Assembly: GCF_019038415.1 (NCBI RefSeq)
Contig: NZ_JAFKRG010000043.1
Span: forward strand, 21,144 to 85,143
Direction: 5' to 3'
From: Synechococcus sp. CCY 9618
Lineage (GTDB): Bacteria; Cyanobacteriota; Cyanobacteriia; PCC-6307; Cyanobiaceae
DNA length: 64,000 nt
In this document: in pieces, positions 37,886-47,310 of the stretch
Numbering within the stretch: position 1 is the first letter of the stretch
Layout of the letters: each line of letters opens with the position of its first letter
Translations under genes and position numbers: made by a program
The notes under the pieces: model-generated
The model's input: the letters and a program-made list of their open reading frames with translations, nothing else
What the model was told of the DNA's origin: nothing
The model's database searches: none

Positions 37886-38785
37886 TCAGACCCGGCGGTG
37901 GGCCACCCGCAGCTTGGCGGAGCGGCTGCGGGGATTGGCCTGCTGCTCCTCCTCCCCGGCCACCAGGGGCTTGCGGGTGAGCCGCTCCAGGCGTGGATCC
38001 CCCAGGAAGGCGGTCTTGACGCGCCGGTCCTCCAGGGAATGGAAGCTGATCACCGCCAGCAGCCCGCCCGGCACCAGCCAGTCGGGGGCCTCGCGCAGCA
38101 ACCGGTCGAGGGCCCCCAGTTCGTCGTTGACGGCGATCCGCAGGGCCTGGAAGGTGCGGGTGGCCGGGTGGATGCGGCCGCGGCGGGCCTTGGGGGGGAA
38201 GCAGCCGGCCACGGCGTAGGCCAGATCGGCGGTGCTGCGGCCGCTGCCGGTCCAGGGGCGCTCGGCCACCAGCCGCCGGGCGATGCGGCGCGACAGCCTC
38301 TCCTCGCCGAAGCCATGGATCAGGTCGGCCAGCTCGGTCTCCTCGAGCCGGTCGATCAGTTCGGCGGCGGTCTCGCCGCTTTCCGGATCCATGCGCATGT
38401 CCAGGGGACCGGCGGTACGGAAACTGAACCCCCGGGCGGGCTCATCCAGCTGGGGGCTGCTCACGCCCAGGTCGGCCAGCACCCCCACCAGCGGGGCCGG
38501 CGGGGTGAAACCGGCAAAGTTGGCGGCCACGATTGTGGCCCGATCGGCGAAAGGGGCGAGCCGTTCGGCCGCCGCGTCCCGGGCGGCGGGATCCCGGTCG
38601 AGGCCGATCAGCCGCAGCCGCGGGTGAGCCTCCAGCAGCAGGGCGCTGTGTCCCCCGCCGCCGAGGGTGCAGTCCAGCAGCAGCCCTTCCCCTGCCTCCT
38701 CCCCGGCCGGTAGCCCGGACAACCCGGAGAAGGCCTGAAGCACCGATTCGGCCAGAACGGGCAGGTGGGCGAACGTCACGGCCAT
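37886..38785 (-). CDS. rsmH: 16S rRNA (cytosine(1402)-N(4))-methyltransferase
   Basis: A 299-residue RsmH (MraW). [13 protein letters not shown] at the start, [19 protein letters not shown] as SAM motif [22 protein letters not shown], and [16 protein letters not shown] are all family hallmarks, as are [18 protein letters not shown] and [13 protein letters not shown]. It methylates C1402 in the ribosomal P site. No mra/fts operon accompanies it, as expected for cyanobacteria. It is divergent from ndhH with 43 bp between starts. Confidence 0.95.
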   Translation of the reverse strand: MAVTFAHLPVLAESVLQAFSGLSGLPAGEEAGEGLLLDCTLGGGGHSALLLEAHPRLRLIGLDRDPAARDAAAERLAPFADRATIVAANFAGFTPPAPLVGVLADLGVSSPQLDEPARGFSFRTAGPLDMRMDPESGETAAELIDRLEETELADLIHGFGEERLSRRIARRLVAERPWTGSGRSTADLAYAVAGCFPPKARRGRIHPATRTFQALRIAVNDELGALDRLLREAPDWLVPGGLLAVISFHSLEDRRVKTAFLGDPRLERLTRKPLVAGEEEQQANPRSRSAKLRVAHRRV

Positions 38786-38828
38786 CCGACCTTCCTAAGA
38801 TCCCGGCACTCCGTCCCTGGCGCAGGCC

Positions 38829-40013
38829 ATGACCCAGCTCGAGACCCGCACCGAGCCGATGGTGGTCAACTTCGGCCCCCATCACCCGTCGATGCACGGC
38901 GTGCTGCGGCTGGTGGTGACCCTCGACGGCGAGGACGTGATCGACTGCGAGCCCGTGATCGGCTACCTCCACCGCGGCATGGAGAAGATCGCCGAGAACC
39001 GCACCAACGTGATGTTCGTGCCCTACGTGAGCCGCTGGGACTACGCGGCGGGCATGTTCAACGAAGCGATCACGGTGAATGCCCCCGAGAAGCTGGCCGA
39101 CGTGCCCGTGCCGAAGCGGGCCAGCTACATCCGGGTGCTGATGCTGGAACTCAACCGCATCGCCAACCATCTGCTCTGGCTCGGCCCCTTCCTGGCCGAT
39201 GTGGGCGCCCAGACCCCCTTCTTCTACATCTTCCGCGAGCGGGAGATGATCTACGACCTGTGGGAAGCGGCCACGGGCCAGCGGCTGATCAATAACAACT
39301 ACTTCCGCATCGGCGGGGTGGCGGTCGATCTTCCCTACGGCTGGCTGGAGAAGTGCGCCGACTTCTGCGACTGGTTCGGCCCAAAGATCGACGAATACGA
39401 GAAATTGATCACCAACAACCCCATCTTCCGCAAGCGGATTGAGGGGCTGGGGGTGATCGGCAAGGAGCAGGCGATCAACTGGAGCCTCTCCGGCCCCATG
39501 CTGCGGGCCTCCGGCGTGCCCTGGGATCTGCGCAAGGTCGACCACTACGAGTGCTACGACGACTTCGAGTGGTCGGTGGCCTGGGCGAAGGAGGGCGACT
39601 GCTACGCCCGCTACCGGGTGCGGATCGAGGAGATGCGCCAGTCCCTGAAGATCCTGCGCCAGGCCGTCACCATGATTCCCGGCGGCCCCACCGAAAACCT
39701 CGAGGCCCGGCGCATGGCCGAAGGCAAGAAAAGCGAGTGGTACGACTTCGACTACCAGTACATCGCCAAGAAGGTGGCGCCCACCTTCAAGATTCCTGAT
39801 GGTGAGCTCTACTGCCGGGTGGAATCGGGCAAGGGCGAACTGGGCGTGTTCATCATGGGCAAAAATGACGTGACGCCCTGGCGCTGGAAGATCCGTGCCG
39901 CCGATTTCAACAACCTCCAGATTCTGCCCCACATCCTCAAAGGGGCCAAGGTGGCCGACATCATGGCCATCCTGGGCTCGATCGACGTGATCATGGGATC
40001 GGTGGACCGGTGA
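38829..40013 (+). CDS. ndhH: NAD(P)H-quinone oxidoreductase subunit H
   Basis: A 394-residue 49-kDa-type subunit of the NDH-1 peripheral arm. It contains [17 protein letters not shown], the quinone-site His loop, [20 protein letters not shown], and the C-terminal [29 protein letters not shown]. It contributes to the quinone-binding cavity next to NdhA and NdhK. As usual in cyanobacteria it is away from the other ndh operons. Its TGA overlaps the following GTG by 3 bases. Confidence 0.96.
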   Translation: MTQLETRTEPMVVNFGPHHPSMHGVLRLVVTLDGEDVIDCEPVIGYLHRGMEKIAENRTNVMFVPYVSRWDYAAGMFNEAITVNAPEKLADVPVPKRASYIRVLMLELNRIANHLLWLGPFLADVGAQTPFFYIFREREMIYDLWEAATGQRLINNNYFRIGGVAVDLPYGWLEKCADFCDWFGPKIDEYEKLITNNPIFRKRIEGLGVIGKEQAINWSLSGPMLRASGVPWDLRKVDHYECYDDFEWSVAWAKEGDCYARYRVRIEEMRQSLKILRQAVTMIPGGPTENLEARRMAEGKKSEWYDFDYQYIAKKVAPTFKIPDGELYCRVESGKGELGVFIMGKNDVTPWRWKIRAADFNNLQILPHILKGAKVADIMAILGSIDVIMGSVDR

Positions 40014-40423
40014 AGGCCGCCGGCCGGCGCTGGGCTCGCCGGCTCGGGAGCTGCGGCCTGCTCCTGCCGGCCGGTGTCACTACCCTGCTGGTGCTGAAGG
40101 GCCTGCATCCGGGCCTGCCGGGCCTGAGCTGTCCCCTGCGGGCCCTCACGGGAATCCCCTGCCCCACCTGCTACCTGACCCGGGCCACGGCGGCAAGCCT
40201 GGTGGGTCGCTTCGACGACGCCGTGGCCCTGCACGCCTTCGGGCCCGTGGTCGCGGCCGGCCTCGTGGTCTGGTCGCTGCTGGCCCTGCGCACCGGGCGG
40301 CTGGTGCCCCGGATCCTGCGGGGCCGGCACCTGGTGGTTGTGGGCGTGCTGCTGCTGCTCTACTGGGCCGGGCGGATGGGGCTGACCTACGGCATCGGCC
40401 TGCAGGCGTTTCCGCTCAGCTGA
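40010..40423 (+). CDS. DUF2752 family membrane protein
   Basis: A 137-residue protein with about three hydrophobic segments. The motif [16 protein letters not shown] after the second segment is the hallmark C-P-x-C-x-x-T-R of DUF2752, whose function is unknown; the Cys pair suggests a metal or disulfide. The start is GTG 40010, overlapping the ndhH stop (GTGA), so translation is probably coupled. Confidence 0.75.
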   Translation: MKAAGRRWARRLGSCGLLLPAGVTTLLVLKGLHPGLPGLSCPLRALTGIPCPTCYLTRATAASLVGRFDDAVALHAFGPVVAAGLVVWSLLALRTGRLVPRILRGRHLVVVGVLLLLYWAGRMGLTYGIGLQAFPLS

Positions 40424-40615
40424 GGACGTGGCAGGCACGGCCAGGACCGTTCTTGCCGCTGATCGTGGGTGGCCTCCCTGTCGGTGCCACCGCCCAGCGG
40501 GTCTGCGCAGCTCGTCAACCAACTCCGTTGTGGCCGCGGTGGTGGCAGCCACAGAACCGGATCCCGGCCTCAGACTCGCCATGACGGACTTCTCCTCCTG
40601 CAGCGAGCGTCTAGT

Positions 40616-41497
40616 GTGAACTTCTCTTTACAGAAGTTCCCCCTGGAAAGCGGTCGAGTTCGATTTCTTCTCTATGCCACGGGGCCGATCTTCATCCTGG
40701 TATCGCACCTCGGTTGCCTGCTGTTGCTGGTCACCGGACTGAGCCTGGCGGCCGCGGGCTGGGCTCTAGCGCTCTATCTGATCAGGATGCTGGCCACCAC
40801 CGCGATCTATCACCGCCTGATCACCCATGGCAGCTACCGGGCGCCGAGGCTGGTGCACTGGATCGGTTCCCTGGTGGGGGCCTCGGCGGGGCAGATGGGA
40901 CCGAGCTGGTGGAAGGCCCATCACCTGGCCCACCATCGCCATGTGGACACCGACCTCGATCCTCATTCACCCTTGAAGCCCCAGGCGGGTCTGGGGGGGG
41001 TCTGGCGCTCGCAGGCGGGCTGGCTGCTGGCGCCCTCGTTCTTCCCGGAGCGGTTGCCCGCCGATGTGGAGGCCGATCCTGTGCTCAGGCTGATCGATCG
41101 CCTGCATTTCGTGCCCCTGCTGGCCCTGGGCGGGCTGTCCTATCTCCTCGGGGGCCCCGAGTGGCTGGCGGCCTTCTTCCTCAGCACCACCCTGCTCTTC
41201 CACGGCGTGGCCACGGTGAATTCCCTGGCCCACATCGCCGGTGAGCGGCCATTCATGACCAACGACATGAGCCGCAACAACGGCTGGGTTGCGCTGATCA
41301 CCCTCGGTGAGGGCTGGCACAACCTGCATCACGCCTTCCAGTGGTCGGTGCGGCAGGGTTACGGGGTGCGAGGGGGCCGCATCAGGCAGTTACCCGATCC
41401 CACCTACGTCTTCATCCGCGGCCTCGAGCGCCTGGGCTGGGCCGATCGGCTGCGCCTGCCGGCGACGGAGGATCTGCTGGAGCGGGCACGCCCTTGA
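40616..41497 (+). CDS. Acyl-lipid/acyl-CoA desaturase (delta-9-like)
   Basis: A 293-residue membrane di-iron fatty acid desaturase. The three His boxes are visible: YHRLITHGSY, the AHHLAHHRHVDTD box, and GWHNLHHAFQW. Four hydrophobic segments fit the fold. I set the start at GTG 40616; the frame is open upstream from an ATG at 40469 but that stretch looks non-coding. It introduces a double bond in membrane fatty acids; position specificity is not readable, and the HRLITH box differs slightly from the usual DesC pattern. The 192 bp upstream hold no recognised gene. Confidence 0.85.
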   Translation: MNFSLQKFPLESGRVRFLLYATGPIFILVSHLGCLLLLVTGLSLAAAGWALALYLIRMLATTAIYHRLITHGSYRAPRLVHWIGSLVGASAGQMGPSWWKAHHLAHHRHVDTDLDPHSPLKPQAGLGGVWRSQAGWLLAPSFFPERLPADVEADPVLRLIDRLHFVPLLALGGLSYLLGGPEWLAAFFLSTTLLFHGVATVNSLAHIAGERPFMTNDMSRNNGWVALITLGEGWHNLHHAFQWSVRQGYGVRGGRIRQLPDPTYVFIRGLERLGWADRLRLPATEDLLERARP

Positions 41498-41508
41498 GTC
41501 GGCGACAC

Positions 41509-42198
41509 TCAGCTGAGCACCCCCCGGTGGTAGGCGGCGTTCTGGATGTAGAACGTGGCCACCGGCACCGCCACCAGGGTGGCCAGGCCGCAGGTGCAGA
41601 GGGCCACCACCAGCACCAGCAGCCAGGCAGCCAGTTCGATCGCGGCGAATCGGCGCCCCTGCGGCGAGCCGTAGACCGCCTGGAAGGAGCTGGAGAAGGC
41701 CTCGGTGATCGGCAGATCGGTGAGGAACACCTTGTTGACGTACACGGGCATCACCAGGGTGACGGCGATCCCTGGCAGGATGCAGAGCACCAGACCCACC
41801 GCCGCCACGAGCGAGAACAGTGCACCGGCCAGCAGGTAGCGGGAGGGCCGCAGCATCAGGGCCCGGAACGCCGCTTCTGGGCCGATCGTCTCACCGCTGA
41901 CGTAGTGCATGGCAGGCACCGCCACGAACAGCACCCCCACCAGATTGGAGAGGATGGTGAAGGGCAGTTGGACCAGATGTCCCAGCATCGCGGCCAAGCC
42001 GCCGGCGGCTTCCGCACTGCCCCCACCGCTGTTGGCCAGGCCCACACCCAGCACGGTCAGTGCCAGGGAGGCCACGAAGCCGATGGCGGCGATGAGGATC
42101 GTGACGACCCAGATCAGCAGAATGGTGGGGATGTGGGCCAGGAAGGCATCCCAGGCCCTTGTGATGCTGGGCGGCTCGTAGGCGATGGCGGCGGCCAA
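41509..42198 (-). CDS. Polytopic membrane protein of unknown function
   Basis: A 229-residue protein with four to five hydrophobic segments. It opens AAAIAYEPPSITRAWDAFLAH and has GLVLCILPGIAVTLVMPVYV near the middle, a pattern common in DUF975-like integral membrane proteins. No ATG lies near the homologous start, so TTG 42198 is used; the open frame continues upstream antisense to the thioesterase gene. It converges on the desaturase with 11 bp between stops. Confidence 0.6.
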   Translation of the reverse strand: MAAAIAYEPPSITRAWDAFLAHIPTILLIWVVTILIAAIGFVASLALTVLGVGLANSGGGSAEAAGGLAAMLGHLVQLPFTILSNLVGVLFVAVPAMHYVSGETIGPEAAFRALMLRPSRYLLAGALFSLVAAVGLVLCILPGIAVTLVMPVYVNKVFLTDLPITEAFSSSFQAVYGSPQGRRFAAIELAAWLLVLVVALCTCGLATLVAVPVATFYIQNAAYHRGVLS

Positions 42199-42299
42199 GG
42201 TACGGGGTCCGTAGTGAGCGGAACCTAGGTGCACTCCGGAGTGCCAGCAACGATGCCAGCATGGGCCGAGGGCCGCAGCGACGGCGCCACCGAGGTCCC

Positions 42300-42770
42300 A
42301 TGCCCCCTGCCGAGCCAGCGTCCTCCCCTCCGGTCGCCCGGCGGGATGACTGGCTGCTCCTTTGCCGGACGGTCCGCTTCGGCGAGACGGATGCCGCCGG
42401 CGTGATGCACTTTCACCAGTTGCTGCACTGGTGCCACGTGGCCTACGAGGAGAGCCTGGAGCGGTTCGGTGTGGCCTCGGACACGGTCTTTCCAACCCCG
42501 GGCCGGACCCTGGCCGTCGCCCTGCCGATCGTGCACGCCAGCGCCGACTACCTGCGGCCGCTGGTCTGCGGCGATCCCCTGGCGATCGAACTGCAGCCCA
42601 GGCCGCTGGATGGCAGCAGTTTCGAGGTGCGCTACCGCTTCTGCCGGGAAGGGATCGAGGCGGCCAGGGGCCTGACCCGGCACGTGGCGATCGAGACGGC
42701 AAGCCGGCGACGCACGACGCTGCCTGACGCCATCAGCCAGTGGCTGGGGGCCAGCCAGGCCGCTGCCTGA
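42300..42770 (+). CDS. 1,4-dihydroxy-2-naphthoyl-CoA hydrolase-like thioesterase
   Basis: A 156-residue hot-dog-fold thioesterase. VRFGETDAAGVMHFHQLLHW carries the catalytic Asp and the D-x-x-G-x-x-x-F/H motif of 4-hydroxybenzoyl-CoA thioesterases; YEESLERFG follows. In cyanobacteria this family includes the DHNA-CoA thioesterase of phylloquinone synthesis (Slr0204/MenI), and the men genes lie 2.3 kb away, which supports that assignment. ATG 42300 starts a short leader before the fold. Confidence 0.75.
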   Translation: MPPAEPASSPPVARRDDWLLLCRTVRFGETDAAGVMHFHQLLHWCHVAYEESLERFGVASDTVFPTPGRTLAVALPIVHASADYLRPLVCGDPLAIELQPRPLDGSSFEVRYRFCREGIEAARGLTRHVAIETASRRRTTLPDAISQWLGASQAAA

Positions 42771-42774
42771 GCCC

Positions 42775-44406
42775 TCAGCGCCCGGCGAGCTCCGCCGCAG
42801 GCCGTTCCTGGGGCGCCACCAACGCAGATGGGTTCGGCTGCTGCAGCGCCTCGGGCTTTTGGAGCTGGGCGGTGACCTGATCGACCACCAAGGAGCGGTA
42901 GCCGAGGAAATGCTCGTTGAGCATCAACATCCACAGGTACTGATCGAGCAGCCAGGGGCGTCGAATCGCCACCGCCAGGAGATGGTGCCAGAAGCGCCAC
43001 CGGCTGGGGCGGACAAGCCCCTGACGCCAGAACAGCACCAGCACGCCGCGCAGGGCCTTCACCTGCCCAAGGTGGCGTCGCAGGCCCTTTCCCTTCCCAG
43101 CCGTTCTCCCGGGCCGGGTGGCACCCAGCTTGCCGACATAGGCATAGACCCGGTCCAGATAGGTGCGGGGGTCATAGAGCTGGGTGAAGGCCTCGAGGAA
43201 TTCAGCGGCGATTTCCGGCATCGGTCGGGTAGGTCGGAAATTGACCAGGTTCGTCTGGACCCCTTCGTCGAAGCGTCCATCTCCGTGGAGCAGCCGACCC
43301 TCCCGCTCGAGCCGATGCCAGAGGGCCGTGTTGGGCAGAGCCTGGAGCACCCCGAGCATCGCCACGGGAATGGAGGTGCGGGTCACGAAATCGACAATCC
43401 GCCGGCCGGCCCCTGCCTGCTCCCCATCGAAGCCGAGGATGAAGCCGGCCATCACCTGCAGACCCTTGGCGGTGATGGCCTCCACCGCCTGCTCCAGGGA
43501 GCTGCGGGTGTTCTGGAGCTTGTGGACCGCCACCAGACTCGCTTCATCCGGTGTTTCGATGCCCAGAAACACCCGGCGGAAACCGCAGGCCACCATCTGG
43601 GTCATGAGGGCGTCGTCGGCGGCCAGATCCACGGAAGCCTCCGTGGTGAAGGAGAAAGGGAATCCCTTCTGCCGTTGCCATGCCAGCAATCTGGGCAGCA
43701 GACACTTCACGTTGCGCTTGTTGCCGATGAAGTTGTCATCGACAAGGAAAACATCCCGGCGCCAGCCCAATGCATACAGTGCCTCGAGTTCGGCCAGGAG
43801 CTGATCAGGGGATTTCGTGCGTGGCTTGCGTCCGTAGAGAACGATGATGTCGCAGAATTCGCACTGAAAAGGACAGCCACGCGAAAACTGCACGGCCATC
43901 ATGTCGTAGGCCTCCAGTTCGAGCAGATCGAAGCGTGGCAACGGAGACAGGGAGACATCGGGCCTCTCACCTCCGGCTCCGAATCGGCCCCGGGTCTCGC
44001 CTCGGGCCAGGGCCGCAACGAAGGCGGGAACGGTGATCTCCCCCTCATCGAGGATCAGGAAGTCGGCCGCTGCAAGCTCCGGGGCCCCTGGGGTGGACGT
44101 GGCGAAAGGCCCACCCACAGCCACGGGAAGGTCATGGGCCCTGGCCATTTCGATCTGTCGGGCAAGATCGCGCTTCTGCACCAGCATCGCCGAGAAGATC
44201 GCCAGATCGGCCCAGGCCCAGTCCGCCTCGCTCACCTCGCGGATGTTGCCGTCGACCAGCCGAAGTGACCATGAGGCGGGCAGCAGGGCCGCCACGGTGA
44301 TCAGACCCAGCGGCGGCAGCAGCACCTTGCGGCCCACCATCTCGAGTACCCCATCAAAACTCCAGAAGGTCTTCGGGAAACGGGGATAGACCAGCAGCAC
44401 ATTCAT
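42775..44406 (-). CDS. B12-binding-domain radical SAM protein (DUF4070)
   Basis: A 543-residue protein. Residues 1-140 form a cobalamin-binding-like Rossmann domain (MNVLLVYPRFPKTFWSF, DLAIFSAMLVQKRD) without the classic DxHxxG; then QFSRGCPFQCEFCDIIVLYG supplies the CxxxCxxC cluster site of radical SAM enzymes. VFLVDDNFIGN and FLGIETPDEASL follow the family pattern; the C-terminal about 140 residues match DUF4070. Related proteins include hopanoid and bacteriochlorophyll methylases; the substrate here is unknown. ATG 44406 is chosen over 44418 because MNVLLVYP is the family start. Confidence 0.82.
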   Translation of the reverse strand: MNVLLVYPRFPKTFWSFDGVLEMVGRKVLLPPLGLITVAALLPASWSLRLVDGNIREVSEADWAWADLAIFSAMLVQKRDLARQIEMARAHDLPVAVGGPFATSTPGAPELAAADFLILDEGEITVPAFVAALARGETRGRFGAGGERPDVSLSPLPRFDLLELEAYDMMAVQFSRGCPFQCEFCDIIVLYGRKPRTKSPDQLLAELEALYALGWRRDVFLVDDNFIGNKRNVKCLLPRLLAWQRQKGFPFSFTTEASVDLAADDALMTQMVACGFRRVFLGIETPDEASLVAVHKLQNTRSSLEQAVEAITAKGLQVMAGFILGFDGEQAGAGRRIVDFVTRTSIPVAMLGVLQALPNTALWHRLEREGRLLHGDGRFDEGVQTNLVNFRPTRPMPEIAAEFLEAFTQLYDPRTYLDRVYAYVGKLGATRPGRTAGKGKGLRRHLGQVKALRGVLVLFWRQGLVRPSRWRFWHHLLAVAIRRPWLLDQYLWMLMLNEHFLGYRSLVVDQVTAQLQKPEALQQPNPSALVAPQERPAAELAGR

Positions 44407-44575
44407 GGCGAAGCACACAGCTCATCGCCCTCAGGAATTCCGGGGGGAAAGGGAACCCTCTACGGACGGTTTTCATCGGTCGGTTGCATCCTCGCCAGAA
44501 CCGGGGCGAAACCATCCCCCTCCGACGCCGAGCATCTGCAGCGTTCTTCGATGTCCTTGCCGTTCCCCCGGAGGA

Positions 44576-44767
44576 TCAGCGCCGGTGCAGGACAGCCCAC
44601 AGGAGGGCGGCCAGCTGCAGGGGCAGCAGCGCGCCCATCAGGGCCAGGGGGTGGAGTCCATCGTGGGGAACCGCTCCCAGCAGAGCGAAGCTGAGCAGGC
44701 CTCCGCCCACGAGCAGCGCCAGGACCGGCCGCCGCAGGGCCCTGGCGGCGGCCGGATCGGCGGCCAT
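44576..44767 (-). CDS. Small two-helix membrane protein
   Basis: A 63-residue protein with two hydrophobic segments (PVLALLVGGGLLSFALLGA and LALMGALLPLQLAALLWAVL). I do not recognise a family. Its ATG shares one base with the stop of the TM2-domain gene (TGATG), so it is very likely translated together with it. In this strand-dense context the coupling is the main reason to believe the gene is real. Confidence 0.55.
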   Translation of the reverse strand: MAADPAAARALRRPVLALLVGGGLLSFALLGAVPHDGLHPLALMGALLPLQLAALLWAVLHRR

Positions 44768-45033
44768 CAGAACCACTCCCGGGTGGCATCGATGTACTGG
44801 GCCTGGAACTCCGCCGGGCTCTTGGTGAGATAGATGACCCCTTCGATCAGGCCGATGATGCCCATCACCGAAGCACCGAAGCCGCAGGTGAGCACGGTGA
44901 CCAGCAGCATGATCAGCCCGGGCTTGCTGTAGCCGAGCACGAACTTGTGGATGCCGAGGGAGCCCAGGAAGATGGCCAGCAGTCCTGCCGCCAGCTTCTT
45001 GTTGCTGGTCTCGACGCTCTGACTGTCGGTCAT
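44767..45033 (-). CDS. TM2-domain membrane protein
   Basis: An 88-residue TM2 protein: a short polar N-terminus, then AAGLLAIFLGSLGIHKFVLG (helix 1 with the G-x-H-K/R-F turn), and a second helix ending GIIGLIEGVIYLT. TM2 proteins are small membrane proteins of largely unknown role in bacteria. It lies 15 bp downstream of menE on the same strand and overlaps the next gene by one base. Confidence 0.85.
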   Translation of the reverse strand: MTDSQSVETSNKKLAAGLLAIFLGSLGIHKFVLGYSKPGLIMLLVTVLTCGFGASVMGIIGLIEGVIYLTKSPAEFQAQYIDATREWF

Positions 45034-45048
45034 CGGTGCGGGTGCCGT

Positions 45049-46302
45049 TCAGAGGGCTTCTAGCGAGTCCAGCCACCGCTGCCAACGGCCCCGCTCCCAC
45101 TTGCCCGCCGCAGTCGGGGCCAGGGCAGGACACAGGTGCCAGCGGCGGGGCCGTTCGGCGGGGGGCCAGCCGGAGACGATGGACTGCAGAAGTTGCAGCA
45201 ACCTGGGACCGTCGTCCCCCCGGCACGGACGCACCAGGGCCTCGAGTCGCTCCCCCCATTCCGGGTCCGGGCGGGCCAGCAGCAGCAGGGCCTCCAGGGG
45301 GGCGCCCCGCCGGGCCGCAGCCGCCTGCAGCCGTTCCTCCAGCCGCTCCGGAAACACAGTCTCACCACCGCTGTGCAGGGCCCCGTCCAGCCGCCCCAGC
45401 ACCTCCAGCCCCTGCGGACCGATCCGGCCGGCATCGCCGCTGCGCCACCAGCCGCCAGGTTGCAGCGGCAGGGGCAGGAACCGCCCCGCCTCCAGATAGC
45501 CAGGACTCAGCCGGTCACTGCGAACCTCCACCGCTGCGGTGGAGCCATCGAGGCGCAGGGCCACACCGGCCAGCGGATCACCGCAGCCGATCCCACCGGC
45601 CAGAAACCGCTCCGGCGGCAGGGCGCAGACCATGGCGGCGGTTTCGGTGGCGCCGTAGCAGGGGGCCAGGGGCAGGCGGGCGCGGCGGGCGGCCTCCGCC
45701 AGGGACGCCGGCAGGGCAGCCCCGCCCACCCAGATCACGGCGCAGCCGGCCAGCCAGTCGATGCCGGCAGGGCTGGCCAGCAGCCGGGCCAGCTGGGTGG
45801 GGACCAGCGACAGCAGCACGGGCCGGTCGCGGGGCAGGGGACACGCCTCCGCCAGGAGCGCCGCCGAGCGCATCAGCGCCGGAGCCAGCCAGCCCAGCTC
45901 CGCCCCCCAGCGGCGGGCGCGCACCAGGGGCAGCAGGCCGCTGACGTGGTGGAGCGGCAGGGGATCCAGGTGCAGGCAGTCGGCCGGCTCCAGGCCCCGG
46001 GCCAGCAGCCAGTCGGCGGTGGCATCGGCGGCGGCCTGGAGGTGAGCCAGGGGCTGCAGGCACCAGTGCCGCTGCCCGGCGCTGCCGCCGCTGCCCAGCA
46101 CCACTGCGGCCCCGAAACGGCCCAGGGGCTCTCCCGGGCCGGCGCACGGCCCGAGGGCCAGGGCCAGATCCCTCCGCTGGCCAGGGCCTGCCAGGGCCAC
46201 CAGCCGCCGCTCCCGCCAGGCCGCCTCAAGCGTCGCTGCGGCGTCCTCCGGAGCGACGCCGGTGGTGTCGAGCAGCAGGGGCGCCCCGGAGAAATCCCCC
46301 AT
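45049..46302 (-). CDS. menE: o-Succinylbenzoate-CoA ligase
   Basis: A 417-residue acyl-CoA synthetase of phylloquinone/menaquinone synthesis. ANL-family features include YGATETAAMVCAL (A5 motif), WWRSGDAGRIGPQGLEVLGR (A7/A8), and the C-terminal PTAAGKWERGRW with the adenylation Lys. The N-terminal P-loop-like region is weak, as is common in cyanobacterial MenE. Identity rests on the motif set and on being 3 bp downstream of menC. It is shorter than typical MenE (about 450-480 residues). Confidence 0.88.
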   Translation of the reverse strand: MGDFSGAPLLLDTTGVAPEDAAATLEAAWRERRLVALAGPGQRRDLALALGPCAGPGEPLGRFGAAVVLGSGGSAGQRHWCLQPLAHLQAAADATADWLLARGLEPADCLHLDPLPLHHVSGLLPLVRARRWGAELGWLAPALMRSAALLAEACPLPRDRPVLLSLVPTQLARLLASPAGIDWLAGCAVIWVGGAALPASLAEAARRARLPLAPCYGATETAAMVCALPPERFLAGGIGCGDPLAGVALRLDGSTAAVEVRSDRLSPGYLEAGRFLPLPLQPGGWWRSGDAGRIGPQGLEVLGRLDGALHSGGETVFPERLEERLQAAAARRGAPLEALLLLARPDPEWGERLEALVRPCRGDDGPRLLQLLQSIVSGWPPAERPRRWHLCPALAPTAAGKWERGRWQRWLDSLEAL

Positions 46303-46305
46303 GGC

Positions 46306-47310
46306 TCAGGCCACCGCCCCCCAGACCCGTTCGGGGTCGGGGTCGAAGAGGGGGCCGCCCGGCGACCAGCCCGGCGCCAGCCCGGGGGCCGTCGGCGTCG
46401 GTCCCCGGACCTGCAGGGCGGCCAGGTGGGCCGTCCAGCGGGCGCCGATGCCGGTCTCGAAGCCGGTGCTGAGCATCAACCGGGGTGCCCCCTGACGCAG
46501 CAGGGCCAGCAGACCACGGGGATCGCCCTCCTGGGACGGACGCCGCACCTGCCAGCCGCCCCAGCGCTCACGCAGGGCCGGACGCCGCACCAGGGATTCG
46601 TCGAGGGCCACCGGAATTCGCTCCCCCAGTCGCTCGAGGCCTTCCTGATCAACCGCCGTGAGGGGCTGCTCCAGCCAGTCCAGCCGCGGGTCCCCCGCCA
46701 GCCGATCGGCCCAGGCGGCAGCGGTGCTCCGGTCCCAGCCGCCGTTGGCATCCAGCCGCAGGCGGCCGTCGGCGGGCAGCCAGGCCAGCAGGCGCTCCAG
46801 CAGGGCTCGCTCCAGCCCATCGTTCAGCGCCGCCACCTTCCATTTGAGCGTAAGTGGCGCCGGCATGGGGCCGCTCCTGCCCGGGAGACGCTCCAAGACT
46901 TCGAGCATCGCGTCACCGGCGGGAAGCAACCACGCCGACGGCGGTGCGTCGAGCCAGCCGCCAGCCCCCCCAGCAGCCACTTCCCCGTCGATCTCCGCCA
47001 GGGCCGCCCCCAGGGCGAAGCCGACAGTGGCGGGCAGCCCCGGCAGGGCCCGCTCCAGATCACCCCGACCCGCGCAGGGCAGCAGAGCCTCCAGGGCCAT
47101 GGCCACCGCCGGCCTGTCATCCGGATCCAGGGGCGCCGCCTCTCCCCAGCCCAGAGACCCGTCAGAGGCCTCGAGCCGCAACAGCCAGCCCTGCTTCGCC
47201 TCCACCCTGCCTGAGGCCGTGACCAGGGGCAGCGGCAGACGGAAGCCGAAGCGACGCCACTGCAGCTTGAGGCGCTGCCCCGGGAGCGCCACGGCGGCAG
47301 AGGCGCTCAC
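46306..47310 (-). CDS. menC: o-Succinylbenzoate synthase
   Basis: A 334-residue enolase-superfamily enzyme dehydrating SHCHC to o-succinylbenzoate. The catalytic Lys pair in LTLKWKVAAL, metal ligands in LRLDANGGWD, LEQPL and ALDESLV follow the OSBS order. The start is GTG 47310, which forms a GTGA overlap with the menA stop; the frame is open far upstream but that part is antisense/shadow. Works between MenF/D/H and MenE. Confidence 0.9.
   Translation of the reverse strand: MSASAAVALPGQRLKLQWRRFGFRLPLPLVTASGRVEAKQGWLLRLEASDGSLGWGEAAPLDPDDRPAVAMALEALLPCAGRGDLERALPGLPATVGFALGAALAEIDGEVAAGGAGGWLDAPPSAWLLPAGDAMLEVLERLPGRSGPMPAPLTLKWKVAALNDGLERALLERLLAWLPADGRLRLDANGGWDRSTAAAWADRLAGDPRLDWLEQPLTAVDQEGLERLGERIPVALDESLVRRPALRERWGGWQVRRPSQEGDPRGLLALLRQGAPRLMLSTGFETGIGARWTAHLAALQVRGPTPTAPGLAPGWSPGGPLFDPDPERVWGAVA

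Noticed and set aside
40424..40615. Gap before the desaturase examined for a tRNA or small RNA
   Set aside because: No cloverleaf-like pairing or TTCGA/T-loop pattern could be made out by eye.
44460..44789. 109-codon minus-strand frame beside the TM2 gene
   Set aside because: Overlaps the 63-residue two-helix protein in another frame; that one has translational coupling and membrane-protein character, whereas this is Pro/Arg/Gly noise.
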